NCBI RefSeq assembly: GCF_014596445.1
Contig: NZ_MECL01000192.1
Coordinates: 1-64,000 of the forward strand
Direction of reading: 5' to 3'
Source: Streptomyces sp. CBMA29
Lineage (GTDB): Bacteria > Actinomycetota > Actinomycetes > Streptomycetales > Streptomycetaceae
DNA: 64,000 nt
The translations under genes were made by a program, and so were the position numbers. Below, piece by piece: positions 55,136-62,993 of this stretch. Position 1 is the stretch's first letter; each line of letters starts with the position of its first letter. The notes below the pieces were generated by a model that had not been told where the DNA came from, made no database searches, and saw nothing but the letters and a program-made list of their open reading frames with translations.

Positions 55136-56701
55136 GTGAACGACACCGCCCTCCAGTACGTCCTCGCGGCGCTCCTCGTGCTGCCGCTGCTCGGCGCCGT
55201 CGGAGCCCTGCTCCCCCCGCCGCCCGGCCTGAAGGGCCGTGACCCCGGCCAGGCCGTCCTGCGGCACGGCGTCACCGTCACCGGCGCCGTACTCGTCCTG
55301 GCGATCGTCCTCGCGGCCGGCTTCGACCACGACCACCCCGCCAGGACCCAGGCCAGCACCGACCTCAACTGGATCCCCGCGCTCAAGATCCATCTCCACC
55401 TCGGCGTCGACGGCATCTCGCTCCCCCTCCTCGTCCTGACCGCGCTGCTGACCTTCCTCTGCGCGCTCTACAGCTACTTCAAAATGCCCGCGGGGCCCGG
55501 CCCCAAGGCGTTCGTCGCCCTGTTGCTGCTCCTGGAAGCGGGCACGCTGGCGACCTTCGCCGTGCTCGACCTGATGCTGTTCTTCCTCGCCTTCGAGATG
55601 GTCCTCATCCCGATGTACTTCCTCATCGCCCGCTGGGGCGGCGGGGATCGGGAGAAGTCCGCACTGCGCTTCATCGTCTACACCCTCCTCGGCTCCGTGA
55701 TCATGCTGCTCGGCCTGCTCCTCATCGGCGTGAAAGCGGGCACATTCGACATGGTGGCACTCGCCACTGACAACGGGTCATCGCTCAGTCACTCCACGCA
55801 ACTGATCGCGGTCCTCGCGATCGGCCTCGGCCTGGCCGTGAAGGCCCCGATGTGGCCGCTGCACAGCTGGCTGCCCGACGCCCACACCGCCGCCCCCACC
55901 GTCGGATCGGTGCTGCTCGCGGGCGTGCTGCTGAAGATGGGCACCTACGGCCTGGTCCGGATCGTCCTGCCGATGGCCCCCGACGGCATCCACACCTTCG
56001 CGCCGTACCTGGCCGCCTTCGCCGTCGTCGGCATCGTCTACGGCTCGCTCGCCTGCCTCGCGCTGGCCCGCCGGGGCAACGGCGGCGACCTCAAACGGCT
56101 GATCGCGTACTCCTCCGTCGGCCACATGGGCTTCGTCCTGCTCGGCATCGCCTCCCTGACCCCCACCGGCGTCAACGGCGCGCTCTTCGCCAACATCGCC
56201 CACGGCCTCATCACCGGACTGCTGTTCTTCCTGGTCGGCGCTCTGAAGGACCGATACGGCTCCAGCGACCTCGACACCCTCGCCGGCGCCACGGGAGCCG
56301 CGCTCTACGGCAAGGCGCCGCGCCTGGGCGGCCTGGTCGCCTTCGCCGCCGTCGCCTCCCTCGGACTGCCGGGCCTGGCCGGATTCTGGGGCGAGATGCT
56401 GTCGATGTTCGGCGCCTTCAAACCCGCCGCGGGCCTCAGCCGCCCCGCGTATCTGACCTTCACCGCCGTCGCCGCCTTCGGCACCCTGCTCACCGCCGCG
56501 TACCTGCTGGTCGTGGTCCGCCGGGTCTGCATGGGCGACCGCGAGACCGTCGACGCGCAGCCCGCGCTCGCCGACGTCCAGGGTTACGAATTCGCCGCCT
56601 GGACGCCGCTCGCCGCGCTCACCGTCCTCGCCGGACTGTGGCCCGCCGTCCTGCTCGGCCTCACCGATCCGGCCGTGCACACCCTCCTCGGAGGCAACTG
56701 A
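55136..56701 (+). CDS. nuoM2: Complex I-like subunit M, second set
   Basis: The 521-residue protein has MLFFLAFEMVLIPMYFLIAR with the channel Glu, KAPMWPLHSWLPDAHTAAPT and KRLIAYSSVGHMGFVLLG. The GTG at 55136 is preceded by GGAGG and fits the family N-terminus; an earlier ATG in nuoL2 is not needed. TGATG links it to nuoN2. Confidence 0.95.
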   Translation: MNDTALQYVLAALLVLPLLGAVGALLPPPPGLKGRDPGQAVLRHGVTVTGAVLVLAIVLAAGFDHDHPARTQASTDLNWIPALKIHLHLGVDGISLPLLVLTALLTFLCALYSYFKMPAGPGPKAFVALLLLLEAGTLATFAVLDLMLFFLAFEMVLIPMYFLIARWGGGDREKSALRFIVYTLLGSVIMLLGLLLIGVKAGTFDMVALATDNGSSLSHSTQLIAVLAIGLGLAVKAPMWPLHSWLPDAHTAAPTVGSVLLAGVLLKMGTYGLVRIVLPMAPDGIHTFAPYLAAFAVVGIVYGSLACLALARRGNGGDLKRLIAYSSVGHMGFVLLGIASLTPTGVNGALFANIAHGLITGLLFFLVGALKDRYGSSDLDTLAGATGAALYGKAPRLGGLVAFAAVASLGLPGLAGFWGEMLSMFGAFKPAAGLSRPAYLTFTAVAAFGTLLTAAYLLVVVRRVCMGDRETVDAQPALADVQGYEFAAWTPLAALTVLAGLWPAVLLGLTDPAVHTLLGGN

Positions 56702-58302
56702 TGCCGTCCCTCGTACAGTCCGTCGACTGGACGGCGCTCGCCCCCGCCGCCATCCCGGCGGTCCTCGCCCTCGTCGTCCTGGTCGCCGACCTCTTCCTGC
56801 CCAAGGCCCGCAAGGAGCTGCTGGCCTGGATCACCGTCGCGGGACTCGCCTTGGCCGCACTGGCCCTGATCCCGCTGCGGGCGGGCCGCCACGCCACCTT
56901 CTGCGTGACGGTCGTGCACCCCGGCGCCGAGACCGGCCCCCCGGCGCTCCCCGCGGGCGGCGGCGGCTGCTCGTACGCGGCCGACCACTTCACCCTGGTC
57001 GTCCAGGCCCTGGTACTCGGCGGCGCGCTGCTCACCGCCCTGCTGTCGGTCAACACCCAGGACGACATCCCGGCGGGGGAGTACTGGTTCCTGCTGCTCG
57101 CCTCCGCCTCCGGCGCGGCCCTGCTGCCCGCCTCCCGCGACCTGGCGACCCTGATCGTCGCCCTGGAGGTCGCCACCCTGCCGGCCTTCGCGCTGGTCGG
57201 CCTGCGGCGCGGCGACAAACTGTCCAGCGAGGCCGCGCTCAAATTCTTCCTGTCCTCGGTGACCGCGACCGCCGTCTCACTGCTCGGCATCAGCTTCGTC
57301 TACGCGGCCACCGGCACCATGCACCTGGCCGCCGTCGCCGACGGCCTCACGCACGCGCCCGCGCAACTCGTCACCGTGGCGAAGGTCGGCGCGGCCCTCA
57401 CTCTGGTGGGGTTCGCCTTCAAACTCGCCGCGGCCCCCTTTCACTTCTGGGTGCCCGACACCTACGCGGGCGCGCCGCTGCCGGTCGCCGCGTATCTGTC
57501 GGTGGTCGGGAAGGCCGCCGGTTTCTCCGGCCTGATCCTGGCGTCGGTCATCGCCTTCAAGCCCTACCACGACGTGTGGGGCCCGGCCTTCGGCGTGCTG
57601 GCCGCGCTCACCATGACCGTCGGCAACGTCGGCGCGCTCCGGCAGCGGCCCGACGTCGAGCGCGGCGCCGTACGCCTGCTGGCCTGGTCGTCCATCGGCC
57701 AGGCGGGGTATCTGCTGGTGCCGCTGGCCGCCGCGTCCTCCGCCGCCGACCCGGCGCACGAGATCGGCACCACCGTCGCGTACGCCCTGATGTACGCGGT
57801 AGTGAACCTCGGCGCCTTCGCCGTGGCCGCCCTCGTCTCGCGCACCGCCCCGCAGGGCCGGCTCAGCGACTACCGGGGCCTGTACGCGACCCGCCCGCTG
57901 GCCGCCCTCGCGCTCGGCTTCTTCCTGCTGTGCCTGGCCGGACTGCCGCCCGGCGTCATCGGCCTGTTCGCCAAGGTGGCCGTCTTCTCCTCCGCCGTCG
58001 GCGCGCAGCACGGCTGGCTCGCGGTGATCATGGCCGTCAACGTCGTCATCGCGCTCGTGTACTACCTGCGCTGGACGGCGCTGCTCTTCACCCGCCCCGA
58101 GAGCGCCCCCGCGCAGCCCCCGGGCGCGGTCACGACCGGCGGCGCGGGCGGCGTCACGACCGGCGGCGCGCTCGCGGCCGTACCCGTCACCCGTACGCCC
58201 GTCGGTCTCGTCGCCGCCATCACGCTGACCGCACTGGCCGGGGTGGCACTGTCCGGCGCGCCGCAGCTCGTCCTGCGGTACGCGCAGGGCTCGCTGTTCT
58301 GA
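56701..58302 (+). CDS. nuoN2: Complex I-like subunit N, second set
   Basis: The 533-residue protein has LATLIVALEVATLPAFALVG, FKLAAAPFHFWVPDTYAGAP and LLAWSSIGQAGYLLVPL. A Gly/Thr-rich insert (TTGGAGGVTTGG) lies near 480. It closes the ten-gene set. After the stop, CTGACCAGCGCTT is repeated, and no strong terminator is seen before htpX 160 bases on. Confidence 0.95.
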   Translation: MPSLVQSVDWTALAPAAIPAVLALVVLVADLFLPKARKELLAWITVAGLALAALALIPLRAGRHATFCVTVVHPGAETGPPALPAGGGGCSYAADHFTLVVQALVLGGALLTALLSVNTQDDIPAGEYWFLLLASASGAALLPASRDLATLIVALEVATLPAFALVGLRRGDKLSSEAALKFFLSSVTATAVSLLGISFVYAATGTMHLAAVADGLTHAPAQLVTVAKVGAALTLVGFAFKLAAAPFHFWVPDTYAGAPLPVAAYLSVVGKAAGFSGLILASVIAFKPYHDVWGPAFGVLAALTMTVGNVGALRQRPDVERGAVRLLAWSSIGQAGYLLVPLAAASSAADPAHEIGTTVAYALMYAVVNLGAFAVAALVSRTAPQGRLSDYRGLYATRPLAALALGFFLLCLAGLPPGVIGLFAKVAVFSSAVGAQHGWLAVIMAVNVVIALVYYLRWTALLFTRPESAPAQPPGAVTTGGAGGVTTGGALAAVPVTRTPVGLVAAITLTALAGVALSGAPQLVLRYAQGSLF

Positions 58303-58463
58303 CCAGCGCTTCTGACCAGCGCTTCTGGCCCGGCGGCGGCTCCGGGCGCCGGTAGCGCTGCGTGCGCATAAGGGAACTAGCGGCGCTCAGGTGGCGTTGT
58401 TGTGGGCAGGAGGTTCTCCTAGGGGGAGAGGTTCCCCCCGACGCACACTTTGGAGGGCGCACC

Positions 58464-59321
58464 GTGCACCGCCGGCACAACGGGTTGAAGACCGCCGTAC
58501 TCCTCGGCGGTCTGTCGGCCCTCATCCTGGTCATCGGCAGCTTCTTCGGCCGGACCGGACTCATCGTGGCCCTGGTCATCGCGGTGGGGACGAACGCGTA
58601 CGCGTACTGGAACAGCGACAAGCTGGCTCTACGCGCGATGCGCGCCCGCCCCGTCAGCGAATTCGAGGCGCCCGAGTTGTACCGGATCGTGCGCGAGCTC
58701 TCGACCACCGCCCGCGAGCCCATGCCCCGGCTGTACATCTCGCCCACCGAGGCGCCGAACGCCTTCGCGACCGGCCGTAATCCGCGCAACGCGGCGGTCT
58801 GCTGCACCCAGGGCATCCTGGCCATCCTCGACGAGCGCGAGCTGCGCGGCGTCCTCGGCCACGAGCTGAGCCACGTCTACAACCGCGACATCCTCATCTC
58901 CTCGATCGCGGGCGCGCTCGCCTCCGTGGTGATGTTCCTGGTCAACTTCGCGTGGCTGATCCCGATCGGCCGCTCCGACGACGACGAGGGCCCCGGCATC
59001 CTCGGCATGCTGCTGCTGATGATCCTCGGCCCGCTGGCCGCCTCGGTCATCCAGTTGGCCGTCTCGCGCTCGCGGGAGTACGAGGCCGACGCCTCGGGCG
59101 CGCGCCTGACCGGCGACCCGCTGGCCCTGGCCTCCGCGCTGCGCAAGCTCGAAACGGGCACACAGCAGCGGCCCCTCGCGCCGGAACCCCGCCTGGAGAC
59201 CGCCAGCCATATGATGATCGCCAGTCCATTCCGCGCGGGCGACGTCTCCAAGCTCTTCTCGACCCATCCCCCGATGGCAGAACGCATCTCCCGCCTCGAA
59301 GACATGGCAGGCCACCGGTGA
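58464..59321 (+). CDS. htpX: Membrane metalloprotease HtpX
   Basis: HtpX removes damaged membrane proteins. The 285-residue protein has two N-terminal helices (about 10-48), the zinc motif HELSH (133-137) in [14 protein letters not shown], two further helices and the downstream zinc ligand region [15 protein letters not shown]. The GTG has GGAGGG in front; longer forms start in unlikely sequence. Its stop overlaps the yccF start. Upstream AGGAG-GTT-CTCCT may be a small control hairpin. Confidence 0.94.
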   Translation: MHRRHNGLKTAVLLGGLSALILVIGSFFGRTGLIVALVIAVGTNAYAYWNSDKLALRAMRARPVSEFEAPELYRIVRELSTTAREPMPRLYISPTEAPNAFATGRNPRNAAVCCTQGILAILDERELRGVLGHELSHVYNRDILISSIAGALASVVMFLVNFAWLIPIGRSDDDEGPGILGMLLLMILGPLAASVIQLAVSRSREYEADASGARLTGDPLALASALRKLETGTQQRPLAPEPRLETASHMMIASPFRAGDVSKLFSTHPPMAERISRLEDMAGHR

Positions 59322-59710
59322 AGACCATCCTGAACGTCATCTGGCTCATCCTCTGCGGTGTGTGGATGTTCCTCGGCTACGTCCTCGCAGGGGCCCTCCT
59401 CTGCATCACGATCATCGGCATCCCGTTCGGCATCGCGGCCTTCCGCATCGGCGTCTACGCGCTCTGGCCGTTCGGCTACACCGCGGTCGAGCGCCGGGAC
59501 GCGGGCACGGGCTCCTTCGTCGGCAATGTGCTGTGGGTGATCCTCGCGGGCTGGTGGCTGGCCCTCGGCCACATCGTCACCGGCGTGCTGCTCTGCGTGA
59601 CGATCATCGGCATCCCGTTCGGCATCGCCAACTTCAAGCTGATCCCGCTGTCGCTCATGCCCCTGGGCAAGGAGATCGTGCCGACCGACCGGCCGTTCGC
59701 CGCGCGCTGA
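59318..59710 (+). CDS. yccF: YccF-family membrane protein
   Basis: The 130-residue protein has two copies of the YccF repeat, each with [14 protein letters not shown] or [14 protein letters not shown] and preceded by a Trp-rich helix. The role of YccF is unclear (inner membrane component domain). GTG overlaps the htpX stop, so both are expressed together. Confidence 0.92.
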   Translation: MKTILNVIWLILCGVWMFLGYVLAGALLCITIIGIPFGIAAFRIGVYALWPFGYTAVERRDAGTGSFVGNVLWVILAGWWLALGHIVTGVLLCVTIIGIPFGIANFKLIPLSLMPLGKEIVPTDRPFAAR

Positions 59711-59760
59711 GCGCCTACCGGCGGTCCCTCGCGGTGAGCGCCTTCCGGCCGTCCGCCATA

Positions 59761-59777
59761 CCTGACGGCCGGTCAGG
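59761..59777. promoter_or_regulatory. Palindrome before the double-MarR gene
   Basis: CCTGACGGCCGGTCAGG has 6-bp arms (CCTGAC/GTCAGG) around a 5-base centre, 38 bases before the start, with TACCCT (59790-59795) as a possible -10. The spacing suits a MarR-type autoregulatory operator. Confidence 0.5.
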
Positions 59778-59814
59778 AGGCCGTCCCTGCTACCCTCACC
59801 TGCGGAGGTGCCGG

Positions 59815-60720
59815 GTGGACGACTACGCGCTCAGTGTCGAGACGGCGGACGCCGAGCTGCCGCCCGCCCTCGCCGTCTACGCGGCGCATCTTCTGCGCCG
59901 CGCACACATCCGCGCCAACCGGGTCGCCAATCACCTCGCCCCGGAATTCGGCGTCGCGGCGGGCCAAGGCGCCTCAGGCGCGCGCGACTTCCAGATACTC
60001 GACGCGCTCGACGCCCCCGCCGCGTACTCCCAGCAGGATCTCGGCGAGCGGCTCGGCATCAACCGCACCACCATGGTCAAGCTGATCGACCGGCTGGAGC
60101 AGGCGGGCCAGGTCACCCGCGCCCGCAACCCCGGCGACCGCCGCTCGTACGTCCTCGCCCTCACCGACGACGGCCGCAGCGCCGTCAAGGCCATGGAGCC
60201 CGTGATGGCCGCGGGCGACGACCACCTCACCGCGGCCCTGACCGCCGCGGAACGCGTCCGCCTCGACGCGCTGTTGAGCACCCTGCTGGCCCGTACCCCG
60301 CCGGAGCGCGGCGTACGGCGTACGAGCCCGCTGATCGCCCAGGCGCACCATTTCGTACGGCGCCGGATCGAGGACGCGCTGACCGATGTCGGCCTCCAGG
60401 CACGGCACTTCGGCGCGCTCACCGTCCTGGCCGACGAGGCGAGTTCGCAGCAGCGGCTCGCCCGGCGGCTCGGCATCAGCGAGCAGGCGATCCTCCAGAT
60501 CGTCGACGACCTGGAGAGCGCGGGCAGGGTGGTGCGCGAGCGCGACCCGCGGGACCGGCGGCGGTACGCGCTGCGGCTGACCGACGCGGGGCGGGACGCG
60601 CTGGCCACCGCACGGCGGGCCGTCGAGGCCGCCGAGACCGACATGGGCACGAGGCTCGGCACCGACGGCCGGGCGGAGCTGAAGGCGCTGCTCACCAAGA
60701 TGCTGCGCGCGGAGGTCTAG
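59815..60720 (+). CDS. Tandem double-MarR transcriptional regulator
   Basis: The 301-residue protein holds two MarR winged-helix units in a row. The first (about 15-150) has YSQQDLGERLGINRTTMVKL and RNPGDRRSYVLALTDDG; the second (about 160-301) has RLARRLGISEQAILQIVDDL and RDPRDRRRYALRLTDAG. Ordinary MarR proteins are about 150 residues and dimerise; this fusion would be a built-in pseudo-dimer. The GTG follows GGAGG. Target genes are not evident; the peroxiredoxin downstream is one candidate. Confidence 0.88.
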   Translation: MDDYALSVETADAELPPALAVYAAHLLRRAHIRANRVANHLAPEFGVAAGQGASGARDFQILDALDAPAAYSQQDLGERLGINRTTMVKLIDRLEQAGQVTRARNPGDRRSYVLALTDDGRSAVKAMEPVMAAGDDHLTAALTAAERVRLDALLSTLLARTPPERGVRRTSPLIAQAHHFVRRRIEDALTDVGLQARHFGALTVLADEASSQQRLARRLGISEQAILQIVDDLESAGRVVRERDPRDRRRYALRLTDAGRDALATARRAVEAAETDMGTRLGTDGRAELKALLTKMLRAEV

Positions 60721-60772
60721 ATCCCGTCCCCCCTGCGACCAATCCTTTCCGCGAGCGTCCGCGAATGTCCAC

Positions 60773-60795
60773 GAAGCCTCTCGGTACGAGGCTTC
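60773..60795 (+). terminator. Hairpin between the MarR gene and bcp
   Basis: GAAGCCTC pairs with GAGGCTTC around TCGGTAC. It is 52 bases after the MarR stop and 36 before the bcp start. It could end the MarR transcript or lie in the bcp leader. Confidence 0.48.
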
Positions 60796-60831
60796 TCCGT
60801 ACGAAGACCCCCCGAAGGAGAACGACCCCCC

Positions 60832-61287
60832 ATGGCGATTGCGCAAGTCGGCACCAAGGCAACGGACTTCACGCTCCCCGACCAGACGGGCAAGCCCGTC
60901 AAGCTCAGCGATGTGCTGGGCGAGAAGGTCGTGGTGCTGTACTTCTACCCGAAGGACAACACCAGCGGCTGCACCACCGAGGCGTGCAGCTTCCGTGACA
61001 GCTACGAGAGCTTCACCGACGCGGGCGCCGAGGTGATCGGCGTCAGCTCCGACTCGGTCGAGACGCACGAGAAGTTCGCCGGCCGCCACGAGCTGCCCTT
61101 CATCCTCCTCGCCGACACCGACAAGGCCGTGCGCAAGCAGTACGGCGCCACGAGCCTGGGCGTCGTGCCCGGCCGCGTCACCTTCGTCATCGACCGCGAG
61201 GGCGTCGTCCGGCACGCGTTCTCCTCGATGATGAACATCGGCGGCCACATCGGGGACGCGCTGAAGGTGGTCAAGGAGCTTCAGTAG
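60832..61287 (+). CDS. bcp: Thioredoxin-dependent peroxiredoxin, Bcp/PrxQ type
   Basis: The 151-residue peroxidase has the peroxidatic C47 and resolving C52 in DNTSGCTTEACSFRD, the PrxQ spacing. FVIDREGVVRHAF completes the thioredoxin fold. It reduces hydrogen peroxide and organic peroxides using thioredoxin. The ATG has AGGAGAACG in front. Confidence 0.95.
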   Translation: MAIAQVGTKATDFTLPDQTGKPVKLSDVLGEKVVVLYFYPKDNTSGCTTEACSFRDSYESFTDAGAEVIGVSSDSVETHEKFAGRHELPFILLADTDKAVRKQYGATSLGVVPGRVTFVIDREGVVRHAFSSMMNIGGHIGDALKVVKELQ

Positions 61288-61341
61288 CCTCTCGGTTCGG
61301 TTCGGCTCGGTAATGGTTCAACTCCCGGATAGATATGCAGA

Positions 61342-61370
61342 TTGACGATTCGGCAGGCTGACTATAGCCT
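61342..61370 (+). promoter_or_regulatory. Probable promoter of the hemerythrin-like gene
   Basis: TTGACG, a 17-base spacer and TAGCCT, with the start codon 57 bases beyond the -10. This resembles the main vegetative (HrdB-type) promoter pattern. Confidence 0.5.
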
Positions 61371-61426
61371 CGGTGTGGCGATTCCTCCTGATCCACTGGT
61401 TCACCTAGTTCCAGGGAGACACGTTG

Positions 61427-62092
61427 ATGACCACTCCGCACCAGCCGGGCGAGACCGTCGATCTGACGATGATGTACGCCTTCCACGACGGACTGCGGCG
61501 CGATGTGGCGATCATCGCCAAGTCCGCCGCGGTCACGGGCGACGACCCGTCCCGGCTCACCGCCACCCACTTCGGGTGGGATCTGTTCAAGCGGTTCCTG
61601 ACCATCCACCACACCGCCGAGGACGACGTCCTGTGGCCGAAGCTGCGCGGCCAGTTCGCCGACCGCCCCGACGACCTCGAACTCCTTGAGGCGATGGAGG
61701 CGGAACACGACCGGATCGACCCGCTGATCGCCGCGATCGACGCGGCGTTCGCCGACGAACAGGGCGGCCACACCGCCCTCGGCGACGCCGCCGACGCCTT
61801 CGCCACCGAGCTGAACGCCCACCTCACCCACGAGGAGAGCGACGCGCTCCCGCTCATCGAGCGCGAACTGTCCCCGGCCGACTGGGCCTTGTTCGCCGAC
61901 AGCCAGCGCAATCAGATCGGCCTCGGCCTCGCCCCGCGCTACATCCCGTGGCTCCTCGACGGCGCCACTCCCGAGCGCGTCGCCGAAGTCCTGGCGATCT
62001 TCCCCCCGCCGCTGGCCGCCCAGTACCGCACGGCCTGGAAGCAGCAGTACGCCGAACTCAACCCGTGGGCGGCCGACTTCGGCACGCCGTGA
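61427..62092 (+). CDS. Hemerythrin HHE-domain protein
   Basis: The 221-residue helical protein has the His/Glu ligands of an HHE cation-binding fold: YAFHDGLRRD, FLTIHHTAEDDVLWPKL, MEAEHDRIDPLI and LNAHLTHEESDALPLIER. The diiron site could bind oxygen or nitric oxide. The C-terminal 60 residues (ALFADSQRNQIGLGL onward) are of the usual type in actinobacterial relatives. The ATG at 61427 is used; a TTG one codon earlier is less likely. GGGAG precedes. Confidence 0.88.
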   Translation: MTTPHQPGETVDLTMMYAFHDGLRRDVAIIAKSAAVTGDDPSRLTATHFGWDLFKRFLTIHHTAEDDVLWPKLRGQFADRPDDLELLEAMEAEHDRIDPLIAAIDAAFADEQGGHTALGDAADAFATELNAHLTHEESDALPLIERELSPADWALFADSQRNQIGLGLAPRYIPWLLDGATPERVAEVLAIFPPPLAAQYRTAWKQQYAELNPWAADFGTP

Positions 62093-62217
62093 CGTACCGC
62101 GCCGCCGGTTGAGCGCGCGCTGCCGGTTGAGCCCACGCCGCCGGAGACCCGCACTGCTAGGGTCGAACGCCGACGGCCGGACCCGATGGCCGCACCCACA
62201 CCCGAGGGGGAATTCCC

Positions 62218-62937
62218 GTGCCTGCTGGGGCCTACGAGGGTGTGCCGCGCGACGGCGTGGCGTACGAGGGCCTGACGTACGACGGCGTGACGTACGAGGG
62301 CGCGGTCGCGGAACCGGCGACGCGCGAGTGGTGCGCGCGCTCCCGCCGGCGGCTGCGGACCCTGCTGATCGTCAGCGCCGCGGGCATCCCCGGCTGGGCC
62401 CTGGTCTTCGCCTTCCTCGACGTCTTCCTCGACATCGACGTCACCTGGCTCGCGTACGTCCTCATGACGGCCTCGATGCTCGGCCTCGGCTGGTGGGCCC
62501 TGATACAGCCGCGCTACAAGCGGTACTGGCGGGTCCTTCAGGTCTACCCCTGGCAGCGCCTGGACGGCGTCGCCCAAGTGGCCGACAACGGTGTGCCGTT
62601 CTTCCGGCTGCCCGTGCCCGGCAACCCGGACAAGGACGTCAGCATCCGGGTCCGCTTCCCCGACGTCCGCCGCTGGCGGCGGGTGCTCGGCGAGAACGCC
62701 AAGCGCGAGGTCTGGTTCGCGGGCGACCCCAGGATCGGGGGAGTGCTCGCGCTGCCGGGGCCGCGCGGGGTGAGTCTGGTCAGGCAGGGCGGGGCCGCCG
62801 GAGCCGCCGAGCGGACCAACGCGGCCCGCGGCGGCGGCCCGGCGATCCGGGACATCGGCGACGAGGCGCTGCGCCGGGCGCGGGCCGCCGGTTTCGGCGA
62901 CCCGCGGTACGACGTGGCCGTACGGCGCGGCCCGTAG
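62218..62937 (+). CDS. Two-helix membrane protein, unknown
   Basis: The 239-residue protein has an N-terminal stretch with repeated YEG/DGV units (about 6-28), two membrane helices (about 49-68 and 77-98), and a C-terminal cytoplasmic domain with PRYKRYWRVLQVYPWQRLDG and FAGDPRIGGVLALPGPRG. I do not recognise the family. It is convergent with the possible type VII-associated gene. Confidence 0.65.
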   Translation: MPAGAYEGVPRDGVAYEGLTYDGVTYEGAVAEPATREWCARSRRRLRTLLIVSAAGIPGWALVFAFLDVFLDIDVTWLAYVLMTASMLGLGWWALIQPRYKRYWRVLQVYPWQRLDGVAQVADNGVPFFRLPVPGNPDKDVSIRVRFPDVRRWRRVLGENAKREVWFAGDPRIGGVLALPGPRGVSLVRQGGAAGAAERTNAARGGGPAIRDIGDEALRRARAAGFGDPRYDVAVRRGP

Positions 62938-62993
62938 TCGTCCCGCTCAGTGCCCGGCCGGCGGCCCGTAGCCGTCCGGCTCAGTGCCGGCCG
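62927..62993. repeat. Tandem duplication of the junction of two convergent genes
   Basis: GCGGCCCGTAGTCGTCCCGC (62927 on) recurs as GCGGCCCGTAGCCGTCCGGC (62961 on); both copies run on to CTCAGTGCC(C)GGCCG. The + strand TAG and the minus-strand TGA each occur twice, so the two genes end in different copies. Confidence 0.8.
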
